From an uncultured Bacteroidota bacterium (GTDB lineage Bacteria > Bacteroidota > Bacteroidia > UBA7662), in contig CAIVQI010000253.1 of the NCBI GenBank assembly GCA_903908015.1, forward strand, positions 1-13,212: a DNA stretch of 13,212 nt. The letters are read 5' to 3'. Position 1 is the first letter of the stretch, and every line of letters starts with the position of its first letter. The position numbers were made by a program, and so were the translations under genes. This document shows, in pieces, positions 1 to 7,753 of the stretch. Under the pieces are notes generated by a model, which saw nothing but the letters and a program-made list of their open reading frames with translations, was not told where the DNA came from and ran no database searches.

Positions 1-2154
1 CATCTCTTGGTTTTCGAGCAAAATTGGTTTCTCGACCAAAGGAAGCCATTCGTCTATCACAATGGTCGTTTCTCCTTAGGCGATTTTACCCTGGGTTCCG
101 ACAGCATGGAGGTCGCGTGTCGGGGTATGATTGGGCCCCAGGAGCAGGATGAAGCCGAGCTTTCCGTTAAGGGCGTGCCCCTGGCACCTTTAGCACCATT
201 CCTATTGCCCAGCGAATACAAATTGGATGGCAAGATGCTGCTGGATATCAAAGCGAACGCTGTTTTGCGTAGGCCAGAAATGACAGGAACGTTGACCATC
301 CCTGAAATGCGCTACAACGGACAACTCTTGGGTGACGTACGGGCTGTGTCGTCGGTTGATCCCGATAGTCGGGCCATGAAACTGAAGGCTGAGGTACAAA
401 GGCCGTATGTTTTGGATTCATCCTTATCGACCCTGCCACAAAGGCCCCGACCGTTGTTGACCGTCGATGGAAGTTTTAGCCGAAGCGCAGGAAAGGATAG
501 CCTCGACCTAAATTTGAACTTATCTGACCTTCCTGCCTGGGTGTTGAATCCACTTTTGCAGCCCGTTTTTGATTCGTTGGATGGAGGCCTTACGGGCGAT
601 TTACGGTTATTCATCAATGGCCCCAAAACGGAGTTAACCGGTTGGGCCGATCTCACCCAAAACCGCATTCACGTTGATTTTCTGGATCAATCGTTCCGCC
701 TCGGTCGGCGCATTACCCTCTTGCCTGACCGCATTCGCTTTGATTCGGTAACGGTTGCTGATGGTTTAAATGGATCGGGTTGGGTGACGGGAAGCCTGTT
801 GCACAAAAATTTGGATCGGTTTACCATCGACTTAAAAGTGGATGCCCGCAATATGCAGGTCATCAATACACCACCCAGCTACCGAGAGGCATTTTTTGGG
901 ACGGGTAGGGCAACTGGAACTGCCAGAATAACAGGGGATTTTAATCTGGTTGACATTGATGTAGTGGCCTCCACCGAGCGAGGTACACGTATCGAATTGC
1001 CTTTGGATGGCGAAGGTTCACGCTCCGCCAACGAGTTTATTGATTTCGTGTCAAACAGCAGCGATGAGACTGCAGCGGCTGAAGAGTCGGAGTTTCACCC
1101 CGAGGGAGTGGCTTTCCGCATGAATTTGAACATGAACCGCGATGCAGAGTTTAGTGTTTTGTTTGACCGGGCTGCCGGCGATATTCTAAAAGGAAATGGT
1201 GAAGGGCAAATGGTCATATCTTATCGTCCGGACGGTGAATTACTCATGGACGGCAACTACACGGTGAAATCAGGGGATTATATGTTCACCTTAGCCAATT
1301 TGCCAGGCAAGAAATTTAAACTGGAGCCCGGTGGTACGATCACTTGGTCGGGCGATCCCTATGATGCCCAGCTGGATTTGAGCGCCGTATACCGACAGCG
1401 TTGTGATGTAGACCGACTCCTCGATCCATCACAGCTACAGAATGAAACAAGAAAGCAAATCACGGTCGATACCTACCTCAAGTTGAAAGGTTCCCTGCTC
1501 AAACCCGACGTCAGCTTCCAGCTGAAAATGCCCGGAAATAACGAAGACAATGCAACAGACCCTGTGGCCGCACGAATTAGAAGCATCAACCAAAACGAAC
1601 AGGAGTTGAACAACCAGGTATTGGCATTGTTGATTGCAGGACAATTTTTCCCTGCCGATAATGCAGCCCTCACCGGCCTCCTGGGCAGTACGGGTGCCAA
1701 TTCACTCACGGAGGTATTGAGCAACCAGCTCAACAACATGCTTTCCCAGCTCATCGATAATGTGAGCCTGGGCATTTCCTACCGCAACCGATCCAATTTA
1801 ATCAACACCTCAGCGCCGGGTCGACAAGGAGATTTGGCCGTGGCAGGTAATGTTTCTTTGTTCAATGATCGCCTCCTGATCGACGGAAAATTGGGCAGCA
1901 ATACAGTACAAACCGCAAATTCTACCGCATTGGCCGGGGAAATTATGCTGGAATATTTACTCACACGCGACGGAGCAGTGCGCATGAAGGCATTCAATCG
2001 TCTCGACGACCGAATATTAAACAATGCCGACTCAAACTACCGTTATGGCGTGGGCATGAGCATTACTGAGAATTATGATACATTGCCCGATTTATGGTCG
2101 AAAATCAAAAATCGGTTTAGAAATTCAAAAGTTGACAACAATAGAAGCAAATAG
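1..2154 (+). CDS. tamB: TamB-like translocation/assembly module protein (DUF490), 3' part
   Basis: This is the C-terminal 717 codons of a TamB family protein. The frame is open from base 1 and has no credible start, so the gene begins outside the window; family members are usually well over 1,000 residues, so roughly half is missing. TamB proteins are long beta-helical envelope proteins that span from inner to outer membrane and help outer-membrane protein assembly or lipid transfer. The visible part shows repeated amphipathic beta-strand segments. The conserved TamB C-terminal region lies at about 1100-2090: a GDYMFTLAN segment followed by GGTITWSGDPYDAQLDL (about 1270-1385), a helical stretch around LNNQVLALLIAGQFF (about 1608-1650), and a final EYLLTRDGAVRMKAFNR segment near 1950-2000. 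It ends in TAG 7 bp from the stop of the convergent PBP gene. The family call is confident; the exact substrate is not inferable. Confidence 0.9.
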   Translation, partial: HLLVFEQNWFLDQRKPFVYHNGRFSLGDFTLGSDSMEVACRGMIGPQEQDEAELSVKGVPLAPLAPFLLPSEYKLDGKMLLDIKANAVLRRPEMTGTLTIPEMRYNGQLLGDVRAVSSVDPDSRAMKLKAEVQRPYVLDSSLSTLPQRPRPLLTVDGSFSRSAGKDSLDLNLNLSDLPAWVLNPLLQPVFDSLDGGLTGDLRLFINGPKTELTGWADLTQNRIHVDFLDQSFRLGRRITLLPDRIRFDSVTVADGLNGSGWVTGSLLHKNLDRFTIDLKVDARNMQVINTPPSYREAFFGTGRATGTARITGDFNLVDIDVVASTERGTRIELPLDGEGSRSANEFIDFVSNSSDETAAAEESEFHPEGVAFRMNLNMNRDAEFSVLFDRAAGDILKGNGEGQMVISYRPDGELLMDGNYTVKSGDYMFTLANLPGKKFKLEPGGTITWSGDPYDAQLDLSAVYRQRCDVDRLLDPSQLQNETRKQITVDTYLKLKGSLLKPDVSFQLKMPGNNEDNATDPVAARIRSINQNEQELNNQVLALLIAGQFFPADNAALTGLLGSTGANSLTEVLSNQLNNMLSQLIDNVSLGISYRNRSNLINTSAPGRQGDLAVAGNVSLFNDRLLIDGKLGSNTVQTANSTALAGEIMLEYLLTRDGAVRMKAFNRLDDRILNNADSNYRYGVGMSITENYDTLPDLWSKIKNRFRNSKVDNNRSK

Positions 2155-2161
2155 AGCCGTA

Positions 2162-4330
2162 TTAGTTGCAGGAGGTCGAAATAGTAAGAGATTCTGGTGC
2201 CTCGAAATAGCGTTCAGGCATGTTGATTTTGGGGTCGGCCCATACCCGGGTAAGGAACTCTCCAACAATAGGCAAAGCCGAGTTGGCTCCGCCGCCCAGA
2301 CTGGTACTTCTGAAATGCACGGCCCGGTCATCTGCGCCCACCCAGGCCCCTAGGGCAAGCCCGGGTGTAATGCCAATAAACCACCCATCCGAATTGTTTT
2401 GGGTGGTGCCGGTTTTCCCGCCCAAAGGCATTCTCAGCGCATATTTCCCTCTGAGACGGGATGCAGTGCCCCGATTCACCACACCCTCCAGCATCTTGGT
2501 CATGACATAAGCGGTTTCTTCGCTAAACACCTCGCGCGACTCTGCATCGAATCGGGCCAGTTCATTGCCGTCTTTATCCACGATGCGCGTAACAAATATG
2601 GGCTTCGTCCAAACCCCTTTATTGGCAAATGTGGCATATGCGCCCACCATCTCATACACACTCATATCAAATGCTCCCAAGCAGAGGCTCGGATAGGGTT
2701 CCATCGGACTTTCAATGCCCATGTTTCGACTGAGTTCGATCACGGCATCTGGTCCAATTTGCTTCATGAGATAAGCCACGATGCTGTTGATGGATTTGGC
2801 CAATCCCTCAAACATATTGAGCGTTCCCCCATAGGAATCGTCGTAGTTGTCGGGCGTCCAATTCTCGAATTCTTCGAAGGTCACAGGTTGATTGGGGATG
2901 CGCATGCAGGGGTCGAAGCCGTTGTCCACGGCCAGGGTATATACGAATGGTTTGAATGAGGATCCAGCCTGTCGGCGCGCGTTTTTGTTGACGTGGTCGT
3001 ATTGGGTAAATTGCATATCGATGCCACCAACCCATGCCTTGATGTGGCCAGATTCGGGTTCCATGGCCATGAAACCCGTGTGAAGAAACTTTTTGGCATA
3101 GCGGATGGAGTCCATCGGGCTGATGGTGGTGTCGCGCCACCCTTCCCAGCTGAACAATCGTGTTTTCAAAGGTTCGTGCATTTTCCGCCGAATTTGGCTT
3201 TCACTTAAGCCCTCCTCCTTCCAGTCGCGGTAGCGGTCGCAGCGCTTCATCGCCAGGTCCAGGATCTCGGTATTGTCGCCCCAGGGCTCACCTTTTCCTT
3301 TCCAATGTCCAAAAAAGGTGTTCTGCAGCGCTTTCATGTGGGTCGCTACAGCTTCCTCTGCATGGGTCTGCATCCGTGAGTCCAGGGTGGTGTAAACCCG
3401 TAAACCATCACGATAAATATCCCATTTCTTTCCATCGGGGCGCGGGTTGTCTTTCACCCACTGGTTCAACCAACCCCTGAGGTATTCGCGAAAATAGGTG
3501 GCCGTGCCCGCGGCGTGGTCGGATGGCCGAAGGTTTAGTTTCAAGGGCAATTCTTGAAGACTGTCTGCCTGTTCGTCCTCAAGGTAGCCATACTTGGCCA
3601 TTTGCGACAAAACGGTATTCCTTCGGTTCAACGAGCGTTCGGGGTTGCGAACGGGCGAATAAAGGGTGATTCCTTTTAGAAGGCCGACCAAAACAGCAGA
3701 TTCCTGGATATTTAAATCGCGGGCGTCTTTATTGAAATAGGTGCGCGCCGCCGATTTAATACCAAAGCTGTTGTAACCAAAATCGACCGTATTAAGGTAC
3801 ATGGCGAGGATTTCCTGCTTGGTATAGCGGCGTTCAAGTTGAACACTGATCACCCATTCTTTGCATTTTTGAAGAATGCGTGCAGGTTTTGAACGGGCAC
3901 GCTCACCACTGAATAAGTTCAGCGCCAACTGCTGTGTGATCGTGCTGGCGCCGCCCTTCGATCCCAAATACACGATTGCGCGCAGAAGACTCCGCACATC
4001 AATGCCCGAATGTCGTTCGAATCGGACGTCCTCAGTAGCCACCAGGGCCTGAATCAAATGTGGGGAGAGTTCGGAATAAGGGGTAAACGAACGATTCTGA
4101 ACAAAATACTTGCCCAAAACAACGCCGTCTGAGCCGATAACTTCCGTGGCCAGCAGATTTTTTGGGTTTTCTAGGTCCGCGAAGCCTGGCAATTCACCAA
4201 AAAGTCCGTAGGCAACGCCCGTGAAAAACAGGACTATAGTAACCCAAAAAGTAAAAAAAGCAAACCACATCCGCCGAATCCAGGGGTTACCAGGCACCGA
4301 TTTTGGGTTATTTGTGTTGAAGTTTGACAT
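2162..4330 (-). CDS. Class A penicillin-binding protein (PBP1A-like, GT51 transglycosylase plus transpeptidase)
   Basis: A bifunctional peptidoglycan synthase of 722 residues, anchored in the inner membrane and active in the periplasm; it polymerises lipid II and cross-links the stem peptides. A short cytoplasmic N-terminus precedes one membrane segment (about residues 22-43). The GT51 domain (about 75-245) has the catalytic Glu100 in ATEDVRFERHSG, the STITQQLALNLF motif at 129-140, and a second conserved Glu158 in KCKE. The transpeptidase domain (about 415-690) has all three motifs: SSFK with Ser457 and Lys460, SIN at 513-515, and KTGT at 639-642. The inter-domain stretch with WKGKGEPW, RYRDW and SPMDSIRYAKKF looks family-typical for Bacteroidota. 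The start is the ATG at 4330. It lies 21 bp downstream of the sprE-like gene on the same strand, so the two are probably cotranscribed. No inactivating change is seen. Confidence 0.95.
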   Translation of the reverse strand: MSNFNTNNPKSVPGNPWIRRMWFAFFTFWVTIVLFFTGVAYGLFGELPGFADLENPKNLLATEVIGSDGVVLGKYFVQNRSFTPYSELSPHLIQALVATEDVRFERHSGIDVRSLLRAIVYLGSKGGASTITQQLALNLFSGERARSKPARILQKCKEWVISVQLERRYTKQEILAMYLNTVDFGYNSFGIKSAARTYFNKDARDLNIQESAVLVGLLKGITLYSPVRNPERSLNRRNTVLSQMAKYGYLEDEQADSLQELPLKLNLRPSDHAAGTATYFREYLRGWLNQWVKDNPRPDGKKWDIYRDGLRVYTTLDSRMQTHAEEAVATHMKALQNTFFGHWKGKGEPWGDNTEILDLAMKRCDRYRDWKEEGLSESQIRRKMHEPLKTRLFSWEGWRDTTISPMDSIRYAKKFLHTGFMAMEPESGHIKAWVGGIDMQFTQYDHVNKNARRQAGSSFKPFVYTLAVDNGFDPCMRIPNQPVTFEEFENWTPDNYDDSYGGTLNMFEGLAKSINSIVAYLMKQIGPDAVIELSRNMGIESPMEPYPSLCLGAFDMSVYEMVGAYATFANKGVWTKPIFVTRIVDKDGNELARFDAESREVFSEETAYVMTKMLEGVVNRGTASRLRGKYALRMPLGGKTGTTQNNSDGWFIGITPGLALGAWVGADDRAVHFRSTSLGGGANSALPIVGEFLTRVWADPKINMPERYFEAPESLTISTSCN

Positions 4331-4351
4331 CGTTGTGGTTCGAATATTATT

Positions 4352-7066
4352 TTAGGGCTTTTCTGTTGGTTTCAACTGCTCGCTAAAAAATGCCAGATAC
4401 TCCGTCAGAAGTTTCTTGCTGTACAATTCATTGTATGTGTTTTTTGATACGATAAAACTATGGAATTTGCCGTCAGGCAGGCCTTTCAATAGCGGTGCAT
4501 ACAATTGGGTCGTTTCGAAATAATGCATGGCTTTTTGTTCGTCGGGCATCTCCCGTACCACCAATAATTGAAATTGCTCGCCATAGAGCATGGTACTCAC
4601 TTTGAGTCGGCCTGCGCTAAATTGCTCTTGATTAAAATTAGATAATTTAACCTGCATTTCTTTGTGTTTGTTCCAAATATCCAGAGCGATGGCCAGTACA
4701 TAGAAGTGAGGTTCCTCGGGTTTTCGACTAAATAGGGGCTCGCGGGCACGGTCGGTTGTTTTCATGGTGCCCTTGGGCTCATTACCCGCACTTAGCCAGG
4801 CATTGGCCAGTTCCGAAACGGGATGGTTCGGATATTTGCCCACCAATACGGTCAGTGCCTCGCGGGTGGCTGTAGAATCGCGGAGTTTGAGCAAGCAAAT
4901 GGCGGAAAGAAATTCGAAATTGGGTATCAGAGGATGTTGACGAAAGCGGGTACGGGCAGAATCGGCCAACGCCACTGGAGTGGCTGCATCACCGTTTATG
5001 AATGCCTGGTATGCGCGACGATACCAGTTTTCGATCCGGATTTCATCTTCAGCGCCCGGGGGCTTAAAACTTTCAGGATTCAATAAAAGTTGGGCGAAAT
5101 CCGATTCTGGAAACTCCTTGGTGAGGCGATCGTGTTTGGTTTTCTGAGCAGCGTCCTGTTTGTTGAGCCCGTGGACCAGCCCAGCCCTGTATAAGGCTTC
5201 CGGCTCGTATCTGCATCCCCGATGGCCTGCGATCAGTTGCTCATAATATTGGAGCGACAAAGGATAATCGTTGAGTTTTTCATTGTAGATCTCTCCCAAT
5301 TTCATGAGTGCCTTACGGATCAACTCCAGTGATTTGTCTTTAGCCTCTTCGGTCAGGGGTACCTTCGACAGGTAATAGGCTTTCGGATCGGCCCGCAGCA
5401 GAGAATCTTCAGCAGCTAAGGCAGAGCTATCCACCACCTCTTGATCGCCCGACTCTGTTTCTCCAGATTTCTCCCGATTGGAACGCCTCCAAAAATCGGT
5501 CAATTCACGATTGCCCCATAGTTGGCGGAATTCATTGTAGCCGCGACTGATATTCTGCTGGTCATAGAAGTACCAGCCCCCAGAACCCGCTTGTCCGGGC
5601 ATACCAGGGTTGTTCATGCCCGGACGGCCGCCGAATGGATTATTCATGCCCATACCCATACCCATCCCCATTTGGTTCATCATCGGATTGAAGGGCTGGT
5701 TTTGGTTTTGTTGTGCCAATTTCTTGGCATTTTTTGCCTCTTCCTCCCGGCGTTTATCGTCGCTGATCTTTTGGTCGATCCGCGCCAGTATCTGTTTCTC
5801 AGGCAGCTCGGCCAACTCCAATAGGCTGTCTTGAACTTGCACGGTCATTAAGCTGCGGGCCAATTCACCCAGGAACTGGCTTCTGCCTTTGATTTCGCGG
5901 TATCGGGGGTGATCTTTTTTCAATAATTGATAACAACTGTCGTAGTATAACTGCGCTTGGCTGTAATCACGATCGTCGAAATAGCGATCTGCAATGGCGG
6001 CAAAGCCTTTCGCTTTTTGAACGGTGTTTTTGCCCCCACAATTCACCGAGGTTAACAGGAGTTTCATGCCCTCCTCGGGCTGCCGCATCTGAAAGCTCAA
6101 CATGGCGAGTTCGTAGTAGATCTCATCAAAATAGTCTTGGTTGCGTACATCTTTGAGCATCTTCCTGAGGAGCGCCTGCATTTCGCGGTTGCTCATCGAC
6201 TGACCATCAAACATTCGGGCAAGTTGAAGCCGGGCTTGAAACTGCATTTGATAAGGTGGACGAAGTTTGAGGCAGGCCTCAAAAGAGCGTGAAGCCTTGC
6301 TTTTGGCCTCTACACCATAAAGTTGACCGAGTACGAAATGCATGCGCGCGCGTTCCGTGCGTTTCCAATCGTATCTCAACGCCTTTTCTAAGGGTTCGAT
6401 GGCTTGTTCAAAGCGCTTTTGACTGATGTGAAACTCCGCACAAACCGCATAAAATTCCCCTTTTAAGTATTTGGGAAATTTCTTGTTGGCATTGATGACT
6501 TCGATGGTGGCTTGGGCCTTAGAGAATTGTTTGTTGGCGGCATATGAGCGAATCAACCAGATTAATGCCTCTTGACCAATGGGCTCTTTTTTCCATTTGG
6601 TGTGCACATATTGAAAGCTTTCGATGGCCTCAAAATAATCGCGCTTCATAAAATAGGCTTTTCCGATCAAGAGGAAGCACTCGTCGACCCAACGGCTTAC
6701 CTCGTGTATGGAGATGGCTTTTGAGCATTTTTTAACGGTTTCCTCGAATTGGGCGGCATATCCGGTGGCTGCTTCTGGTGTACCATATACAAATATGGGA
6801 AGCACATTGTTGTAGTCGTCTACATGTGCCTTGCGTATGTCGACCAGGGCCTCCTCGTATTTAATAAGTCCGTTGAAGTAAATGTTGTAATGAGCGGTGG
6901 TGTCGTGATAGAGTTTGCGTGGACTAATATCACGATGACATGATACGAGTTGGGTGATGGCCATGAGGGTGACTAAATTCAGAAGCTGTCGGACCCGTCG
7001 GTGGCCCAGCTGTCGCGTGCCAACCAACCTCTGAATTTGATTTTTTATAACTGTGTGAATCGGCAT
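4352..7066 (-). CDS. sprE: TPR lipoprotein of the SprE/PorW family (type IX secretion / gliding)
   Basis: A large (904 residue) tetratricopeptide lipoprotein. SprE in Flavobacterium and PorW in Porphyromonas are envelope lipoproteins required for type IX protein secretion and, where present, gliding. The N-terminus has basic residues, a hydrophobic stretch and the lipobox L-V-S-C with Cys43 as the lipidation site. Just after it is a family-like segment, YHDTTAHYNIYFNG. TPR-like helical repeats cover about 100-400. A charged coiled stretch (KRREEEAKNAKKL) leads to a Gly/Met/Asn/Pro-rich linker (about 452-496), then a block with WYFY and WGNRELTDFWRRSN (498-530), and a second helical repeat half to the C-terminus. 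I chose the ATG at 7066. The frame extends 9 codons upstream to a TTG at 7093, but that TTG lies inside the putative promoter box. The family call rests on remembered motifs; generic TPR lipoprotein is the fallback. Confidence 0.82.
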   Translation of the reverse strand: MPIHTVIKNQIQRLVGTRQLGHRRVRQLLNLVTLMAITQLVSCHRDISPRKLYHDTTAHYNIYFNGLIKYEEALVDIRKAHVDDYNNVLPIFVYGTPEAATGYAAQFEETVKKCSKAISIHEVSRWVDECFLLIGKAYFMKRDYFEAIESFQYVHTKWKKEPIGQEALIWLIRSYAANKQFSKAQATIEVINANKKFPKYLKGEFYAVCAEFHISQKRFEQAIEPLEKALRYDWKRTERARMHFVLGQLYGVEAKSKASRSFEACLKLRPPYQMQFQARLQLARMFDGQSMSNREMQALLRKMLKDVRNQDYFDEIYYELAMLSFQMRQPEEGMKLLLTSVNCGGKNTVQKAKGFAAIADRYFDDRDYSQAQLYYDSCYQLLKKDHPRYREIKGRSQFLGELARSLMTVQVQDSLLELAELPEKQILARIDQKISDDKRREEEAKNAKKLAQQNQNQPFNPMMNQMGMGMGMGMNNPFGGRPGMNNPGMPGQAGSGGWYFYDQQNISRGYNEFRQLWGNRELTDFWRRSNREKSGETESGDQEVVDSSALAAEDSLLRADPKAYYLSKVPLTEEAKDKSLELIRKALMKLGEIYNEKLNDYPLSLQYYEQLIAGHRGCRYEPEALYRAGLVHGLNKQDAAQKTKHDRLTKEFPESDFAQLLLNPESFKPPGAEDEIRIENWYRRAYQAFINGDAATPVALADSARTRFRQHPLIPNFEFLSAICLLKLRDSTATREALTVLVGKYPNHPVSELANAWLSAGNEPKGTMKTTDRAREPLFSRKPEEPHFYVLAIALDIWNKHKEMQVKLSNFNQEQFSAGRLKVSTMLYGEQFQLLVVREMPDEQKAMHYFETTQLYAPLLKGLPDGKFHSFIVSKNTYNELYSKKLLTEYLAFFSEQLKPTEKP
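5645..5671 (-). repeat. 6-bp tandem repeat encoding Met-Gly repeats in the SprE-like linker
   Basis: On the plus strand four consecutive hexamers of the form CATNCC (CATGCC, CATACC, CATACC, CATCCC) plus CAT are read on the minus strand as alternating Met and Gly codons. They sit in the Gly/Met/Asn/Pro-rich linker of the TPR lipoprotein. Gain or loss of a unit would stay in frame and change only linker length. Confidence 0.8.
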
Positions 7067-7090
7067 TGACAAAATGCAACCTTGAGTTGG

Positions 7091-7098
7091 CAAAAATA
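7091..7098 (-). promoter_or_regulatory. Putative Bacteroidota -7 promoter box for the sprE-PBP unit
   Basis: The minus strand reads TATTTTTG here, an exact match to the Bacteroidota -7 consensus TAnnTTTG. Transcription would start near 7084 and give a leader of about 18 nt to the ATG at 7066. I do not see a convincing TTTG-type -33 box at the usual 19-21 nt upstream, so this is a one-box prediction. The rest of the divergent spacer to the rluE-like gene is AT-rich; on the plus strand TATTTTCG at 7125-7132 is a one-mismatch match that could serve the rluE-like gene. Confidence 0.45.
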
Positions 7099-7166
7099 TT
7101 GTATTTCGACACAGAAATTGTGCTTATTTTCGTTTAATGTGCTGAGCAAGGCGCTACCTTTTTCCA

Positions 7167-7751
7167 TTGTACTGCTATTATATCATCTATAAGCCCTACG
7201 GGGTTCTGAGTCAGTTCACGACCTCCGATTTCAGCAAAATTGGTTTGGGTAGTTTATTCAATTTCCCCCGAGATGTCTATCCTGTTGGTCGCCTCGATGA
7301 GGACAGTGAGGGTTTGCTCATTCTGACCAATGATCCGCGACAAAATGCACTATTGCTGGGCAAAGGGGTAGAAAAATCTTATTGGGTTCAAGTAGAAGGC
7401 CGGCCGACCATGCACGATTTGAGTCCACTGACAAAAGGGATGAGCATCACGATTAAGGGGCGGAGTCACCAATGTCTGCCTGTGGGCGTTGAGGTATGCC
7501 AAGACCCCCCGATCTTGCCTGCGAGAACCCCCCCAATCCGTTTCCGGTTGTCGGTTCCTGATACATGGTTGAAGCTCAGGCTGCGGGAGGGTAAGAACCG
7601 ACAAGTACGGAGAATGACCGCAGCATTGGGCTTCCCGACCCTTCGCTTGGTACGATGGTCATTCGGACCATTCACCGTGCAAGGTATGGAGCCTGGCGAG
7701 GTTAGGGTGTTGGATCATGACGAAATTAGTTTTTTTAATCAAATTGTTTGA
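7167..7751 (+). CDS. rluE: RluE-type 23S rRNA pseudouridine synthase (RsuA/RluB/E/F family)
   Basis: A 194-residue enzyme predicted to isomerise a uridine in 23S rRNA to pseudouridine; in E. coli, RluE modifies U2457. The family N-terminus IIYKPYGVLSQFT is at residues 6-18. The catalytic motif GRLDEDSEGLLILTND has the nucleophile Asp44. The second signature, KNRQVRRMTAALGFPTLRL, begins at 143. There is no N-terminal S4 domain, which is also true of RluE. The start is TTG at 7167: the frame has a stop at 7143-7145 and no ATG before the conserved core, so a near-cognate start is needed (or an error hides an ATG). It diverges from the sprE-like gene, and its TGA lies inside the end of ribBA. The family call is firm; the exact target position is inferred from the E. 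coli enzyme. Confidence 0.9.
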   Translation: MYCYYIIYKPYGVLSQFTTSDFSKIGLGSLFNFPRDVYPVGRLDEDSEGLLILTNDPRQNALLLGKGVEKSYWVQVEGRPTMHDLSPLTKGMSITIKGRSHQCLPVGVEVCQDPPILPARTPPIRFRLSVPDTWLKLRLREGKNRQVRRMTAALGFPTLRLVRWSFGPFTVQGMEPGEVRVLDHDEISFFNQIV

Positions 7752-7753
7752 TT
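7737..7753. repeat. 7-bp inverted repeat spanning both stop codons of rluE and ribBA
   Basis: AATCAAA, a 3-nt TTG loop, then TTTGATT form a perfect 7-bp inverted repeat. The stop codons of the two convergent genes are the mirror-image TCA (7739-7741, TGA on the minus strand) and TGA (7749-7751). A run of seven T lies to the left (7730-7736). The stem is AT-rich, and neither direction has a good U-tract after it, so a role as a bidirectional terminator is only possible. Confidence 0.4.

Noticed and set aside
2155..2161. Possible terminator between tamB and the PBP gene
   Set aside because: Only 7 bp separate the stops and no inverted repeat with a T-tract is visible around them.
2399..2959. 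186-codon plus-strand open frame opposite the PBP gene
   Set aside because: It lies wholly antisense to conserved transpeptidase motifs, has no domain character, and is a shadow of biased codon use.
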